Counted from the first letter of the stretch, positions 1-6,378 are shown. The stretch is 9,070 nucleotides of DNA from an uncultured Bacteroidales bacterium (GCA_937884015.1 CALGBV010000295.1:1-9070), one strand, 5' to 3'. Numbers and translations are program-made. The notes: generated from the sequence alone by a model not told the origin.

Positions 1-54
1 CTTCGACCCCCTGCTCCCAAAGCAGGTGCGCTAGCCGGACTGCGCCATACCCCG
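1..54 (-). tRNA. tRNA-Pro (anticodon TGG), 3' part cut off
   Basis: On the minus strand the molecule begins CGGGGT at position 54 and runs through a D arm (GGCGCAG...GCGC) and an anticodon arm CCTGC-TTTGGGA-GCAGG, which places TGG at the anticodon. The variable region and the start of the T arm are reached, but the rest of the T arm and the 3' acceptor strand lie beyond the window edge. It follows tRNA-Ser by 15 bases on the same strand, so the two are probably cotranscribed. Confidence 0.93.
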
Positions 55-69
55 ATTTCAAAGTTCCAG

Positions 70-158
70 CGGAGAAGGGGGGATTCGAACCCCCGGTACC
101 CCTTGCGGGATACGACAGTTTAGCAAACTGTTGGTTTCAGCCACTCACCCACCTCTCC
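70..158 (-). tRNA. tRNA-Ser (anticodon GCT)
   Basis: The minus strand gives acceptor GGAGAGG pairing with CTTCTCC (one G-U), with discriminator G at position 70 as expected for serine tRNAs. The anticodon arm is ACAGT-TTGCTAA-ACTGT, so the anticodon is GCT (codons AGC/AGU). A long variable arm (CCCGCAAGGGG) and a T arm with GGTTCGAATCC complete a class II tRNA. CCA is not encoded; the sequence continues CTGG. Confidence 0.96.
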
Positions 159-176
159 AGGTCTGAATTGCGAGTG

Positions 177-206
177 CAAAGGTAGGCTTTTTTTCATTAC
201 CAGCAA
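177..206 (-). promoter_or_regulatory. Bacteroidota-type promoter of the tRNA pair
   Basis: On the minus strand a perfect TAnnTTTG box (TACCTTTG, 177-184) lies 19 bases downstream of a TTG (204-206). This matches the -33/-7 promoter of the Bacteroidota primary sigma factor. The start of transcription would fall about 5 bases beyond the box, a short distance upstream of the tRNA-Ser 5' end. Confidence 0.75.
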
Positions 207-319
207 GTGTTTTTATCACTTTTTTTAAAAAATTTACTTACACACTGATTTTCAAATCATTTCAAACTCAACAATAAATGATTATCATGCATAAAACTGC
301 AAAAGGCAATGCTCAAGAT

Positions 320-351
320 GTGAAATCACGAGACGACAAGTCTCATTTCAC
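320..351 (-). terminator. Hairpin after the DUF4230 operon, possible terminator
   Basis: GTGAAAT (320-326) pairs with ATTTCAC (345-351), and inside it GAGAC (330-334) pairs with GTCTC (340-344), leaving a 3-base bulge and a 5-base loop. It lies about 20 bases beyond the last stop codon of the minus-strand operon and before the tRNA promoter, which is where a terminator is expected. No uridine run follows directly, only a TTTT about 15 bases on, so factor-independent termination is uncertain. The rest of 159-369 shows only the tRNA promoter and AT-rich sequence. Confidence 0.4.
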
Positions 352-369
352 GCCTCATAAATGCATTGA

Positions 370-495
370 TCAATACAATTTCTCGGTCTGCGGCACATCG
401 GCAGCCTTATCCTTGTAATTGACATACAAGCCACATGCCAGCAAGACAAGGGCGACTATCACCAGAATTATTACGATTACCTTTTTCTTTTTCAT
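370..495 (-). CDS. 41-residue membrane or lipoprotein-like miniprotein
   Basis: The product is 41 residues, starting MKKKKVIVIILVIVAL and ending QTEKLY. A lysine cluster is followed by one hydrophobic segment (about residues 6-24) ending in LLACG, then a short polar tail. It is either a single-pass membrane peptide or a very short lipoprotein with Cys21 as the anchor; position -2 of that lipobox is Leu, which is unusual. Its ATG overlaps the TGA of the upstream DUF4230 gene as ATGA (492-495), so translation is probably coupled; this overlap is the main evidence that such a short frame is real. It is the last gene of the three-gene operon. I recognise no family and infer no function beyond a membrane partner of the two upstream proteins. 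Confidence 0.6.
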   Translation of the reverse strand: MKKKKVIVIILVIVALVLLACGLYVNYKDKAADVPQTEKLY

Positions 496-1112
496 GATGG
501 ATTTTGTTTTTCTACATTTCTTAGTTTCGGTGTGGTGTTGCCATTTTTCGTGATGGAAATTCTCACTTCCTTGAAGCCGAAATCCATCAACAGGCGTTGC
601 ATCTTTTTCACGCCCTCGGTATTGGCGGTCTCCAACACGCCGTATTTTATAGCATCATGCTCTATTTCTTTCCGCATTTGCGAAACAATGTTGTTGATTT
701 CATTTTGCGTCCAATCCTTGCTGTTGCTATCGAAAATTTCGTAATCTTTCGGATTCACGATTACATCAAGGATTTTCGGCTCGGGCAAATCGAGATACAA
801 GGTGTCGCCGTCGCAATAAAAATCGTTCTCTGTCATCGATGACAAATCGAAACCTGCACGGACCGTGCCGCTGCCAATCACCACGATTTCCTTTCTACCC
901 ATAAAACCCTTTTTGCTTCTCATCGCCGTTTCGCCATAAAAACTTGACGTAACCAACTCGGAAATTCTCTGGATATCGTTCACCGTCACCGAAGTTTCGA
1001 CTTCATTCTCGACAGTTATTCTGTGATTCCCCCGAAAATTCCTTGCATACATGAGCAAAAAAATCGCGAGAGCCACAACAACAATCGCCTTTATTACCGT
1101 CTTTTTCTTCAT
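492..1112 (-). CDS. Membrane-anchored DUF4230 protein
   Basis: A 206-residue protein. Residues 1-22 hold a lysine-rich start and one hydrophobic helix (AIVVVALAIFLLMY), so it is probably anchored in the inner membrane with the remainder outside the cytoplasm. The body resembles DUF4230: a tract around residues 80-115 with VRAGFDL, then a polar stretch, then the LDLPEPKIL motif, followed by an amphipathic helical segment (about 135-180). The next gene upstream has the equivalent VKAGIDL and VTLPHAKVL motifs, so the two look like tandem paralogs with different membrane anchors. DUF4230 proteins have no established biochemical role. The start is fixed by an ATGA overlap with the upstream stop (1109-1112), and the stop overlaps the next start in the same way. 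Confidence 0.88.
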   Translation of the reverse strand: MKKKTVIKAIVVVALAIFLLMYARNFRGNHRITVENEVETSVTVNDIQRISELVTSSFYGETAMRSKKGFMGRKEIVVIGSGTVRAGFDLSSMTENDFYCDGDTLYLDLPEPKILDVIVNPKDYEIFDSNSKDWTQNEINNIVSQMRKEIEHDAIKYGVLETANTEGVKKMQRLLMDFGFKEVRISITKNGNTTPKLRNVEKQNPS

Positions 1113-1753
1113 AATTCTGTTGTTTTTGAAGTCATTTCCTGACTGAATCCATTTTCCGTACCAAACCTAATATGGATGTTTTGCCTTTCATAACCCATTT
1201 GGGCCAGCAAATCCTCAAACAGTTGTTTCGTATTTGCCTCCGCTTCCGAGCAAATGGTCAAAGTCTTGATGATTTCGTCCAAACGGTTCTGGCCTTCATC
1301 GAGAATACGGTCACGCTCCATAGGGTCGAATTTTCCACGGAAAGCGCCCTCGCGATGATAGATTTCCTTTATGGAATCAGGCGGAATGTTGACAGACAAC
1401 ACTTTAGCATGAGGCAACGTGACATAAACCGATTGCGTTTTCTTATCGATTTCGATGTCATCTTCCGAAAACTCGTTCAAGTCGATGCCCGCCTTGACAT
1501 AGGCCATCCAACCGAAAAGAATGCTTTTTTCGCCCATGCTGCCGATGCTTCTCTCCCCTATTTTCGTCTGACTTTTGCCACGAATCACCTGCTTCACGGT
1601 ATACTCGACCATGCCCAATTCCGCGACATCAGAGAGACCCGAAAAAACGGACGAGACCTGATCCTGTGGCGTGACACGTTCTATTGCCGGTCCAGAACAC
1701 GAACAGCACAACAATATCATGCTCGCCAGAAAGAATAAAACTCTTATTTTCAT
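1109..1753 (-). CDS. DUF4230 lipoprotein
   Basis: With the start at 1753 the protein has 214 residues and begins MKIRVLFFLASMILLCCSCSG, a typical Bacteroidota lipoprotein signal with several candidate anchor cysteines. The mature part has the DUF4230 pattern: VKAGIDLNEF, an acidic stretch, VTLPHAKVL, then a helical region. An in-frame ATG at 1777 would add eight residues (MNRKFANA) and has an AAGG about 8 bases upstream. I prefer 1753 because the -7 box at 1792-1799 puts the transcript start near 1787, leaving only about 9 bases before 1777 but about 33 before 1753. The choice is not settled. It is the first gene of the three-gene operon, and its TGA overlaps the next ATG. The function is unknown; a role at the outer or inner membrane is inferred from the signal. 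Confidence 0.88.
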   Translation of the reverse strand: MKIRVLFFLASMILLCCSCSGPAIERVTPQDQVSSVFSGLSDVAELGMVEYTVKQVIRGKSQTKIGERSIGSMGEKSILFGWMAYVKAGIDLNEFSEDDIEIDKKTQSVYVTLPHAKVLSVNIPPDSIKEIYHREGAFRGKFDPMERDRILDEGQNRLDEIIKTLTICSEAEANTKQLFEDLLAQMGYERQNIHIRFGTENGFSQEMTSKTTEL

Positions 1754-1791
1754 CGCATTAGCAAATTTTCGATTCATAAATAAAACCTTGA

Positions 1792-1799
1792 CAAAGGTA
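1792..1799 (-). promoter_or_regulatory. -7 promoter box of the DUF4230 operon
   Basis: The minus strand reads TACCTTTG, a perfect TAnnTTTG match and the same octamer as in the tRNA promoter. I see no TTG at the usual 17-21 base distance upstream, so only the -7 element is supported. The 176-base gap to the zinc-ribbon gene otherwise holds only a small hairpin, GGTC-GAC-GACC, near 1913-1923. Confidence 0.6.
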
Positions 1800-1953
1800 G
1801 TGAAATTTGGTTTTGGTCATTTTTTTCTGTGATAACGGAATTTGGATGGGAATATTATATATCGGCAACGCGGTTTTTAAAGCCTCATGAAGAAATAAGA
1901 CTCGCATCGGTCGTCGACCTTGCTCGTCATAAATTGAATAAAGGAAAATCCTC

Positions 1954-2151
1954 TCACCTTCTTTCCATTTCCTCCCAAATGGCGCGGTAAGCCGATTTGT
2001 GCAGGACTGCCATGAGCGGCAAGGTGCGGATGCTATTGCACTTCGGGCAAGGTTGCGGAACGGAAAACGCCGTGGCGCAATATTCAATGTCGTCAGCCTT
2101 GAAGACGTGACCGCACTCTGTGCATCTGAAATGTGTTTTTCCTCTTATCAT
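1954..2151 (-). CDS. Small zinc-ribbon protein
   Basis: A 65-residue soluble protein with two CxxC knuckles: Cys10/Cys13 (CTECG) and Cys35/Cys38 (CPKC), 21 residues apart, with Cys25 between them. This is the layout of a treble-clef or rubredoxin-like zinc ribbon that binds one structural zinc. The tail (VLHKSAYRAIWEEMERR) should be helical and basic to amphipathic. Similar short zinc-ribbon proteins of unknown function are, to my knowledge, frequent in Bacteroidota. No nucleic-acid-binding role can be read directly. The start at 2151 lies only two bases from a block of heptamer repeats, so its untranslated leader and probably its promoter lie in or beyond repeat DNA. No TAnnTTTG box is visible in those repeats. 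Confidence 0.8.
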   Translation of the reverse strand: MIRGKTHFRCTECGHVFKADDIEYCATAFSVPQPCPKCNSIRTLPLMAVLHKSAYRAIWEEMERR

Positions 2152-2153
2152 AG

Positions 2154-2244
2154 TTTTCAGTTATCAGTTATCGGTTTTCAGTTATCAGTTATCGGTTTTC
2201 AGTTATCGGTTTTCAGTTTTCAGTTATCGGTTTTCAGTTTTCAG
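2154..2244. repeat. Array of 13 heptamers, TT(A/T)TC(A/G)G
   Basis: Thirteen exact 7-base units run without interruption on the plus strand: TTTTCAG (six copies), TTATCAG (three) and TTATCGG (four) in mixed order. Higher-order 21-base blocks (TTTTCAG-TTATCAG-TTATCGG) occur twice in succession. It is placed immediately upstream of the zinc-ribbon start codon. Heptanucleotide tandem repeats of this kind are best known from filamentous cyanobacteria (STRR sequences). Confidence 0.9.
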
Positions 2245-2252
2245 TTTACTCA

Positions 2253-2308
2253 TCACCATTCACCCATCAACCGTCACCCATCTTCTGTCACCATTCACCC
2301 GTCAACCG
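2253..2308. repeat. Second heptamer array, TCACC-type, 8 units
   Basis: Eight 7-base units follow the first array after 8 bases: TCACCAT, TCACCCA, TCAACCG, TCACCCA, TCTTCTG, TCACCAT, TCACCCG, TCAACCG. As a result a 21-base block recurs at 2253-2273 and 2288-2308 with one mismatch. The unit differs from the first array but the period is the same. It ends 25 bases short of the stop codon of the UDG-like gene; the gap holds a weak GCTC-AAC-GAGC hairpin (2321-2331). Confidence 0.85.
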
Positions 2309-2333
2309 CCGTTTCGACATGCTCAACGAGCTG

Positions 2334-2948
2334 CTAATCCATCACCTTTTTTATCACTTTGTGCCAATAGGTCCAGTCGTAGCCCGTTGAGGGATGATAG
2401 ACGCAAAAGGCGCGGACGCGTCCGCCATCCTGAAGCAGATAATAGCCGTTTTGAACGGAATAGCCTTCCACATTGACGGCTTCGCCATCCTGCCACCTCT
2501 CGGAAGGCAGATTGTCCCAAAGCCTTTTGCCCCACACGATGAGCAAATCGGGGTGCAGCTGGTTGAGGACGGAGAAAAACGGCTCGGCTGCCTCCTGATA
2601 CTGTTCCGCCGTGCCAGCCTTGCGTGGGCCACCCATGGCCACTTGCAGATAATTGTAGAAAGCGATGTCGTTCCAAATCCGTTGGCTTTCGCTGGGCGTA
2701 GTTTCGTGGCCCACCAAAGAACGCTCGAATTTCAGGTAGGTATTCATCCAGCCTTCGCGCTCGTTGGCAGGATTGAGATAGTCTGCCACGACCTTTCGGG
2801 TGAAATCCGCACATTCGGGATAAGCCCGAGAACCACAATCGGCGCAAGCATCGCCACAATAATGGCTTTCGCCCAGCACCAGAATCCTTTTCGTAAACAT
2901 TGATGCTGAGCGATAGCCAGAGCCAATATGTGGGTGGAAGAAAATCAT
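2334..2948 (-). CDS. Uracil-DNA glycosylase superfamily-like protein
   Basis: A 204-residue soluble protein. The pattern fits the UDG fold: an N-terminal strand and turn RILVLGES (21-28), a middle helix with FYNYLQ (about 97-102), the strand LHPDLLIVWGKRLWDNLP (131-148), and a C-terminal YHPS motif (184-187) matching the conserved HPS motif of UDGs. Residue 27 is Glu, where classical UDGs carry a catalytic Asp/Asn in GxDPY, so glycosylase activity on uracil is doubtful. Cys31, Cys35, Cys38 and Cys46 form a cluster after the first motif and may bind zinc or another metal. The start is set by an ATGA overlap with the upstream gene (2945-2948). Substrate and function are unknown; base recognition or DNA repair is inferred from the fold only. 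Confidence 0.75.
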   Translation of the reverse strand: MIFFHPHIGSGYRSASMFTKRILVLGESHYCGDACADCGSRAYPECADFTRKVVADYLNPANEREGWMNTYLKFERSLVGHETTPSESQRIWNDIAFYNYLQVAMGGPRKAGTAEQYQEAAEPFFSVLNQLHPDLLIVWGKRLWDNLPSERWQDGEAVNVEGYSVQNGYYLLQDGGRVRAFCVYHPSTGYDWTYWHKVIKKVMD

Positions 2949-3163
2949 CCCAAAGCCACGAAAGTGAAATCGTTTTTCGTGCAGCAGGCTTTTCGGTAGT
3001 CAAAGCCGTAGATGTTCATGTACATTTCCTGAATTTCCTTGGCACCGTTATAGAAAGGGTCTGCCGTGTGGATTCGGGTTGTGACGGTGATGACCATTTC
3101 GGGCGTCAACACCGTGCCGTTGCAGCGCTTGATGCGCTTGGGTGTGATGCGGAAGACTTGCAT
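2945..3163 (-). CDS. Conserved 72-residue protein of unknown function
   Basis: The product starts MQVFRITPKRIKRCNG and contains VLTPEMVITVTTR, HTADPFYNGAKEIQ and YGFDYRKACC. It has no signal peptide or membrane helix, so it is probably cytoplasmic. I recall close relatives in many Bacteroidota genomes starting at the equivalent MxVFRxTPKR, which is why I place the start at 3163 rather than at the upstream in-frame ATG at 3241; the longer form would also run 53 bases into the preceding lipoprotein gene. Its TGA overlaps the start of the UDG-like gene (ATGA), so the two are probably coupled in translation, which suggests a shared task. Function is not known. Confidence 0.72.
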   Translation of the reverse strand: MQVFRITPKRIKRCNGTVLTPEMVITVTTRIHTADPFYNGAKEIQEMYMNIYGFDYRKACCTKNDFTFVALG

Positions 3164-3188
3164 GAGAACAAATAGTTTATTTACAATT

Positions 3189-3917
3189 TCAATTACCATT
3201 TGAGAAACCTTGAACCGTGGAAACACATTCAAACACTGCAACTAAGAACTCTCCGCCAAGCTGTGCCCAATCAATAACATCTTGAAAAACATCTTTTGCA
3301 TCTTTCCCTTGCTGACTATCAATTTCTTGATTAACAAAATATTCACCAGTCACATTATTGGTAACAGCTTCAATGTTTGAGTCAGAATCATCAGAGACGA
3401 AACTTAGAAAACCATTGACAACACCTACAATGCCATTGAACACCTCTTCATCTACTTTGTCATCTTCATACATATCATCAAGGATCTGTTCTATTTGATT
3501 AAAATCATCTTGCCAACGTTCATCATCATTCCAATAAGCAACAGCAAGATTGTATAAAGAGTTATGAACACCTGCCGTTTCCATAACATCAATAACCTCA
3601 TAACAAGAGTTCACCTCGTTATTCACCTTGTAATAAAGCCTTACATCTTCATTCTTCAAATTATTCAACACATCGTCAATTTGTTTAGAATATTGATCTT
3701 GAAGTTCAACTTGATCAAAAACAATTGCACTTTGATAATTACCAATCAAATTGTACAAACCAGACTGATTCATATACAAATCTACTGGATTAATACAACT
3801 CTCATCAGAAGTTTGACCAACATTTTGAGCTGTATCTGTATCTCTTCCGTCGCCACAACTTTGAAATACAAACGATAGCGAAATCATCGCCATCAAAACA
3901 ATCATGATTTTTTTCAT
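3189..3917 (-). CDS. Orphan acidic lipoprotein
   Basis: A 242-residue protein beginning MKKIMIVLMAMISLSFVFQSCG; Cys21 after FQS is a good lipobox, so it is probably a membrane-anchored lipoprotein. The mature chain is strongly acidic (runs such as DDMYEDDKVDEEV and SDDSDSN), rich in Asn, Gln and Asp, and predicted mostly helical. No known domain is recognised. The DNA is visibly more AT-rich than the UDG-like gene to its left, which may mean a separate origin. The stop is 25 bases before the next start, so it may head a three-gene operon. No good TAnnTTTG box lies close upstream; transcription may come from the promoter at 4196-4223 through the structured RNA region. Confidence 0.8.
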   Translation of the reverse strand: MKKIMIVLMAMISLSFVFQSCGDGRDTDTAQNVGQTSDESCINPVDLYMNQSGLYNLIGNYQSAIVFDQVELQDQYSKQIDDVLNNLKNEDVRLYYKVNNEVNSCYEVIDVMETAGVHNSLYNLAVAYWNDDERWQDDFNQIEQILDDMYEDDKVDEEVFNGIVGVVNGFLSFVSDDSDSNIEAVTNNVTGEYFVNQEIDSQQGKDAKDVFQDVIDWAQLGGEFLVAVFECVSTVQGFSNGN

Positions 3918-4004
3918 TTCACATTTCCCGCGTTATATCCCATTTGGCCTTCGGTTTATTTGATTAATAAGTATTGTGTTCTAAATTGCTTCCCACAAAC
4001 ACAC

Positions 4005-4190
4005 AAAAAGCGTAGCCCGACTTTTACATTCCGCAAGAAAGGCTCTGGTAAACCGTATACAAAGAATAAGTAAAAGCAGTCCACGCCTTGAGGCTCGAAC
4101 TCTTTTTTACCTATCACTCTTTGTATAAGTTAAATGTACCAGATTTATCTTGTCAGAGCGATACGTTCAATATGTACGTTGCACTTGCAA
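4005..4190 (-). ncRNA. Candidate structured RNA, rod-like and 6S-like
   Basis: Read on the minus strand, this segment folds into a long rod. CTGGTA (4137-4142) pairs with TACCAG (4045-4050); a 3-bp helix follows; then TATACAAAGA (4118-4127) pairs perfectly over 10 bp with 4056-4065. After an asymmetric bubble (4111-4117 against 4066-4069) come GTAAAA/TTTTAC (4105-4110 with 4070-4075), AGTTC/GGACT with a G-U pair, and a GCC-TCAA-GGC tip (4085-4094). The G-U pair works only for the minus-strand RNA. A promoter lies just upstream, and TTTTT (4009-4005) closes a weak hairpin. Closing stem, bubble and apical stem suggest a 6S-type RNA, but it could instead be a leader of the lipoprotein gene. The ends are approximate. 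Nothing else is seen in 3918-4004. Confidence 0.45.
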
Positions 4191-4195
4191 CGCAG

Positions 4196-4223
4196 CAAAG
4201 ATATGAAACTTTTCCGTTTGCAA
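4196..4223 (-). promoter_or_regulatory. Promoter of the candidate RNA
   Basis: The minus strand carries TATCTTTG (4196-4203), a perfect TAnnTTTG match, with TTG at 4221-4223, 17 bases upstream, slightly short of the usual distance. Transcription should start near 4191, inside the 6-bp hairpin CGTTGC-AAGT-GCAACG (4177-4192). Confidence 0.6.
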
Positions 4224-4272
4224 GGCAAGCGCACATATTTTTTTCTGTGGACTGCTTTAGTTTTTGAAAAGC

Positions 4273-4296
4273 TCCCCGCCATTCGCACGACGGGGA
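4273..4296 (-). terminator. Terminator of the DUF805-like operon
   Basis: On the minus strand TCCCCG and CGGGGA form a 6-bp, mostly G-C stem around a 12-base loop, followed by GCTTTTC. It lies about 60 bases beyond the stop at 4359 and before the next promoter. A second compact hairpin, GGCC-GCAA-GGCC with a GNRA loop, is at 4323-4334. The short T run makes it a moderate rather than a strong intrinsic terminator. Confidence 0.55.
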
Positions 4297-4358
4297 ACCG
4301 CTGATAAACACGTCTAACCATTGGCCTTGCGGCCTGAAGTCATTCTTTTTGGGTCTTA

Positions 4359-5459
4359 TCAATAGTCATTCTCGCTAAAATCGTATTCTATTCCGTTTTT
4401 TATCAAATGAACACTCAAATAATCCTCGCTGACAATTAAATCATCCATCCAATCATAGATACAATCAAATGTTATCACAAATTCATTTGTTCCAAACTCA
4501 TGAGCCGCCGCCGCATCGTAAGTGTACTCCTGATAATAATGGCCAGCTCGCATTATAAGATCCACACATTCAATGACTCCAGCCACTTGTTCATTTTTGA
4601 CCATGAAATCATAATTCGATTCACCGACAAGGTCAATAAGTCTTTGCTTCAAATAACGATTCCCCAAAATGTCATCTGGATGTTTATTAGCGTTATCTAT
4701 AAAATACTTTACCAATGCGGTATGGCTGTCACTGGAATAATCACTAAAATCATCAGCGGAGTAATCCCATGCATCAGAAACATCATCTAATCTATCTACC
4801 GTGTTGCTTATTTCTTTGACAGCTCCATACACATAAACATCATCAACGGAAGTGACTAAATTAATTACATGGAATAGACCAGCAACGCATGCCAAGACCA
4901 CCAACGCAATACAAGTTACATCTATGCCATTGAACTTGGTTTGGGTTTGCTCCCGAGCACCTTGTTTCTTTCCTCTCACTCTACGCACAGCGCAGGCAAC
5001 AACGACTAGCAACAAAAAGACGCTGAGAATGTCGGTGACACCTATGGCAGAACTCTCATAAGTCCCTATTCCCATATTGCTCACAATATTACGGAACTCT
5101 TTATCACCATAGTTTTCAGCATAATAGCCAAGGAAACTATCTTCAGACCAAATTGCCGCTTCAAAACCAAACATGAATACGGCAGCCAACACGCAATACA
5201 AGAGCAGGAACCAAAATTCCTTAGCCGAGGCCGTCCCCTTAAAATTGACGCAATTCTTAATGCCACTGATAAAATAATTATTGAAATAGCTTTCCTTGAA
5301 AGCACCGGTTTGTTGAGGTGCCGAGGCATTTGATGTGTTTACGCCAGCCACAGAATCTGTCGGTTCAGGCTGTTCGAGCCATTCGCCGCAGTAGCGGCAT
5401 TTCTTTGCTTCCGCTTTGATTTCCTCACCGCAATGAGGACATTTTTTCAATTCTTCCAT
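4359..5459 (-). CDS. Zinc-ribbon / DUF805-like membrane protein
   Basis: A 366-residue protein. Residues 7-24 form a zinc ribbon, CPHCGEEI...CRYCGEWL, with Cys7, Cys10, Cys21 and Cys24. After a Ser/Thr/Pro linker, residues 68-100 read NFKGTASAKEFWFLLLY, close to the DUF805 signature (F.GR..R.EFW), and start the first membrane helix. A second helix (about 140-158) ends in CAVRRVRG, echoing the RRLHD motif of DUF805 without its His-Asp. A third helix (about 181-203) is followed by a 160-residue acidic C-terminal domain of no known type. The DUF805 part lacks the standard Arg of GR and looks diverged. It begins 26 bases after the lipoprotein gene 5486-6223, so they form an operon. It probably acts in the inner membrane; function unknown. 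Confidence 0.82.
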   Translation of the reverse strand: MEELKKCPHCGEEIKAEAKKCRYCGEWLEQPEPTDSVAGVNTSNASAPQQTGAFKESYFNNYFISGIKNCVNFKGTASAKEFWFLLLYCVLAAVFMFGFEAAIWSEDSFLGYYAENYGDKEFRNIVSNMGIGTYESSAIGVTDILSVFLLLVVVACAVRRVRGKKQGAREQTQTKFNGIDVTCIALVVLACVAGLFHVINLVTSVDDVYVYGAVKEISNTVDRLDDVSDAWDYSADDFSDYSSDSHTALVKYFIDNANKHPDDILGNRYLKQRLIDLVGESNYDFMVKNEQVAGVIECVDLIMRAGHYYQEYTYDAAAAHEFGTNEFVITFDCIYDWMDDLIVSEDYLSVHLIKNGIEYDFSENDY

Positions 5460-5485
5460 TTTATAAAATATTTGTATTCAATTTG

Positions 5486-6223
5486 TTAATTTACAAACTC
5501 CATATTATACTCACCATCATCAGCGAGGTAGAACTTGACTTGCTTTGTCTGGTGTTTTTCAAACCTAACCGTCCACAAATCCAAATTCTTATCATATTCA
5601 CAGGCTGTGATGACCGGCTTATCCGTTGCCAAGACAACGAGTCTCACCAAATTGTCGGCAGCAATTTTGTAATTGTTAGCTTGAGATGACGCTCCGAAAG
5701 GGGCAATAATAAGGCTAAGCAAATTTTCGACTTCTGGTATTTCTTCATAATATCCATAGCCATGATAGAAACCTTCCGAAAGCATTTTTTCACTGCCAAC
5801 CCAATAAAACAACGAATCGAAAACATCATAGGCACAACGGGAAAACAGTTCAAATCTTTGGTCAGAGTCATCAATGTAGGCATCAAGCTCATCCCTAAAT
5901 TTCTCCTCTTCGGTCTTGCCACCTAAATAATAAGCCAAGTCGTCATAATTGTCATACAAACTTGAACACCATCCGTAACGCTCATCAAGAAACGAATCGT
6001 AAGCATCGTCAACCTGCCTTTCCACATAATCGCTTGCCATGTCGGTCAGTTCTTCGAGTGCGTCATCAAGTGCATTCCAACATTGCGAAGCATGTATGGC
6101 CGTCGGGACTTTCGAATAAATTTGCATCTTATGCTGTTCCAACATGATTTCCTTTTTCGATGGGCCGCAGGAGCAAAGCGCAACTAACAGCGCCACAATC
6201 ATTGTTGTTTTCCTCATTTTCAA
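5486..6223 (-). CDS. Orphan acidic lipoprotein, operon partner of DUF805-like protein
   Basis: A 245-residue protein starting MKMRKTTMIVALLVALCSCG. Cys19 in LCSC is the likely lipid anchor (Cys17 precedes it), so it is probably exported and membrane-tethered. The mature part is rich in Asp, Glu and Tyr, and mostly helical to about residue 130 (for example LDDALEELTDMASDYVERQVDDAYDSF). A short aromatic stretch, GFYHGYGYYEE, is followed by a C-terminal region with alternating hydrophobic residues (LWTVRF, VKFYLADDGEYNMEF) that suggests a small beta unit. No family is recognised. A second ATG at 6217 is also possible. The gene is first in a two-gene operon; the upstream -7 box at 6379-6386 would give a leader of about 150 bases. 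Confidence 0.8.
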   Translation of the reverse strand: MKMRKTTMIVALLVALCSCGPSKKEIMLEQHKMQIYSKVPTAIHASQCWNALDDALEELTDMASDYVERQVDDAYDSFLDERYGWCSSLYDNYDDLAYYLGGKTEEEKFRDELDAYIDDSDQRFELFSRCAYDVFDSLFYWVGSEKMLSEGFYHGYGYYEEIPEVENLLSLIIAPFGASSQANNYKIAADNLVRLVVLATDKPVITACEYDKNLDLWTVRFEKHQTKQVKFYLADDGEYNMEFVN

Positions 6224-6378
6224 ATCCCTATCCGTGTCGGGAGCAACTTTTAATTTTGGCCGACTTGCATTCGTTTTCCGACCTTTTTTATTGTAACTAT
6301 TTATTTTTCAATCGACTTTTGCATCGCAGACAAACCATTGTAATCAGCAAGGCTATCATATCATTTTCATTTACGCCG

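Noticed and set aside
1172..1738. 188-codon plus-strand frame across the first DUF4230 gene
   Set aside because: It is antisense to a gene with a lipoprotein signal and family motifs, and has no promoter or conserved features.
2154..2308. CRISPR array
   Set aside because: The repeats are contiguous 7-base units without unique spacers, and no cas gene is nearby.
2311..2332. Stretch resembling a common dispersed GTTTCGACA(A/T)GCTCAAC repeat
   Set aside because: The resemblance is from memory only and only one copy is present in the window, so it is not listed as a feature.
2323..3003. 226-codon minus-strand frame overlapping the UDG-like gene
   Set aside because: It is out of frame with the gene that has the GES and HPS motifs and ATGA coupling, and its Arg/Ser/Trp-rich translation is typical of a shadow frame.
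4153..4362. 69-codon minus-strand frame overlapping the stop of the DUF805-like gene, starting with TTG
   Set aside because: It covers two hairpins, the terminator and the promoter of the candidate RNA, has no recognisable protein features, and begins with a rare start codon. Regulatory DNA explains it better.
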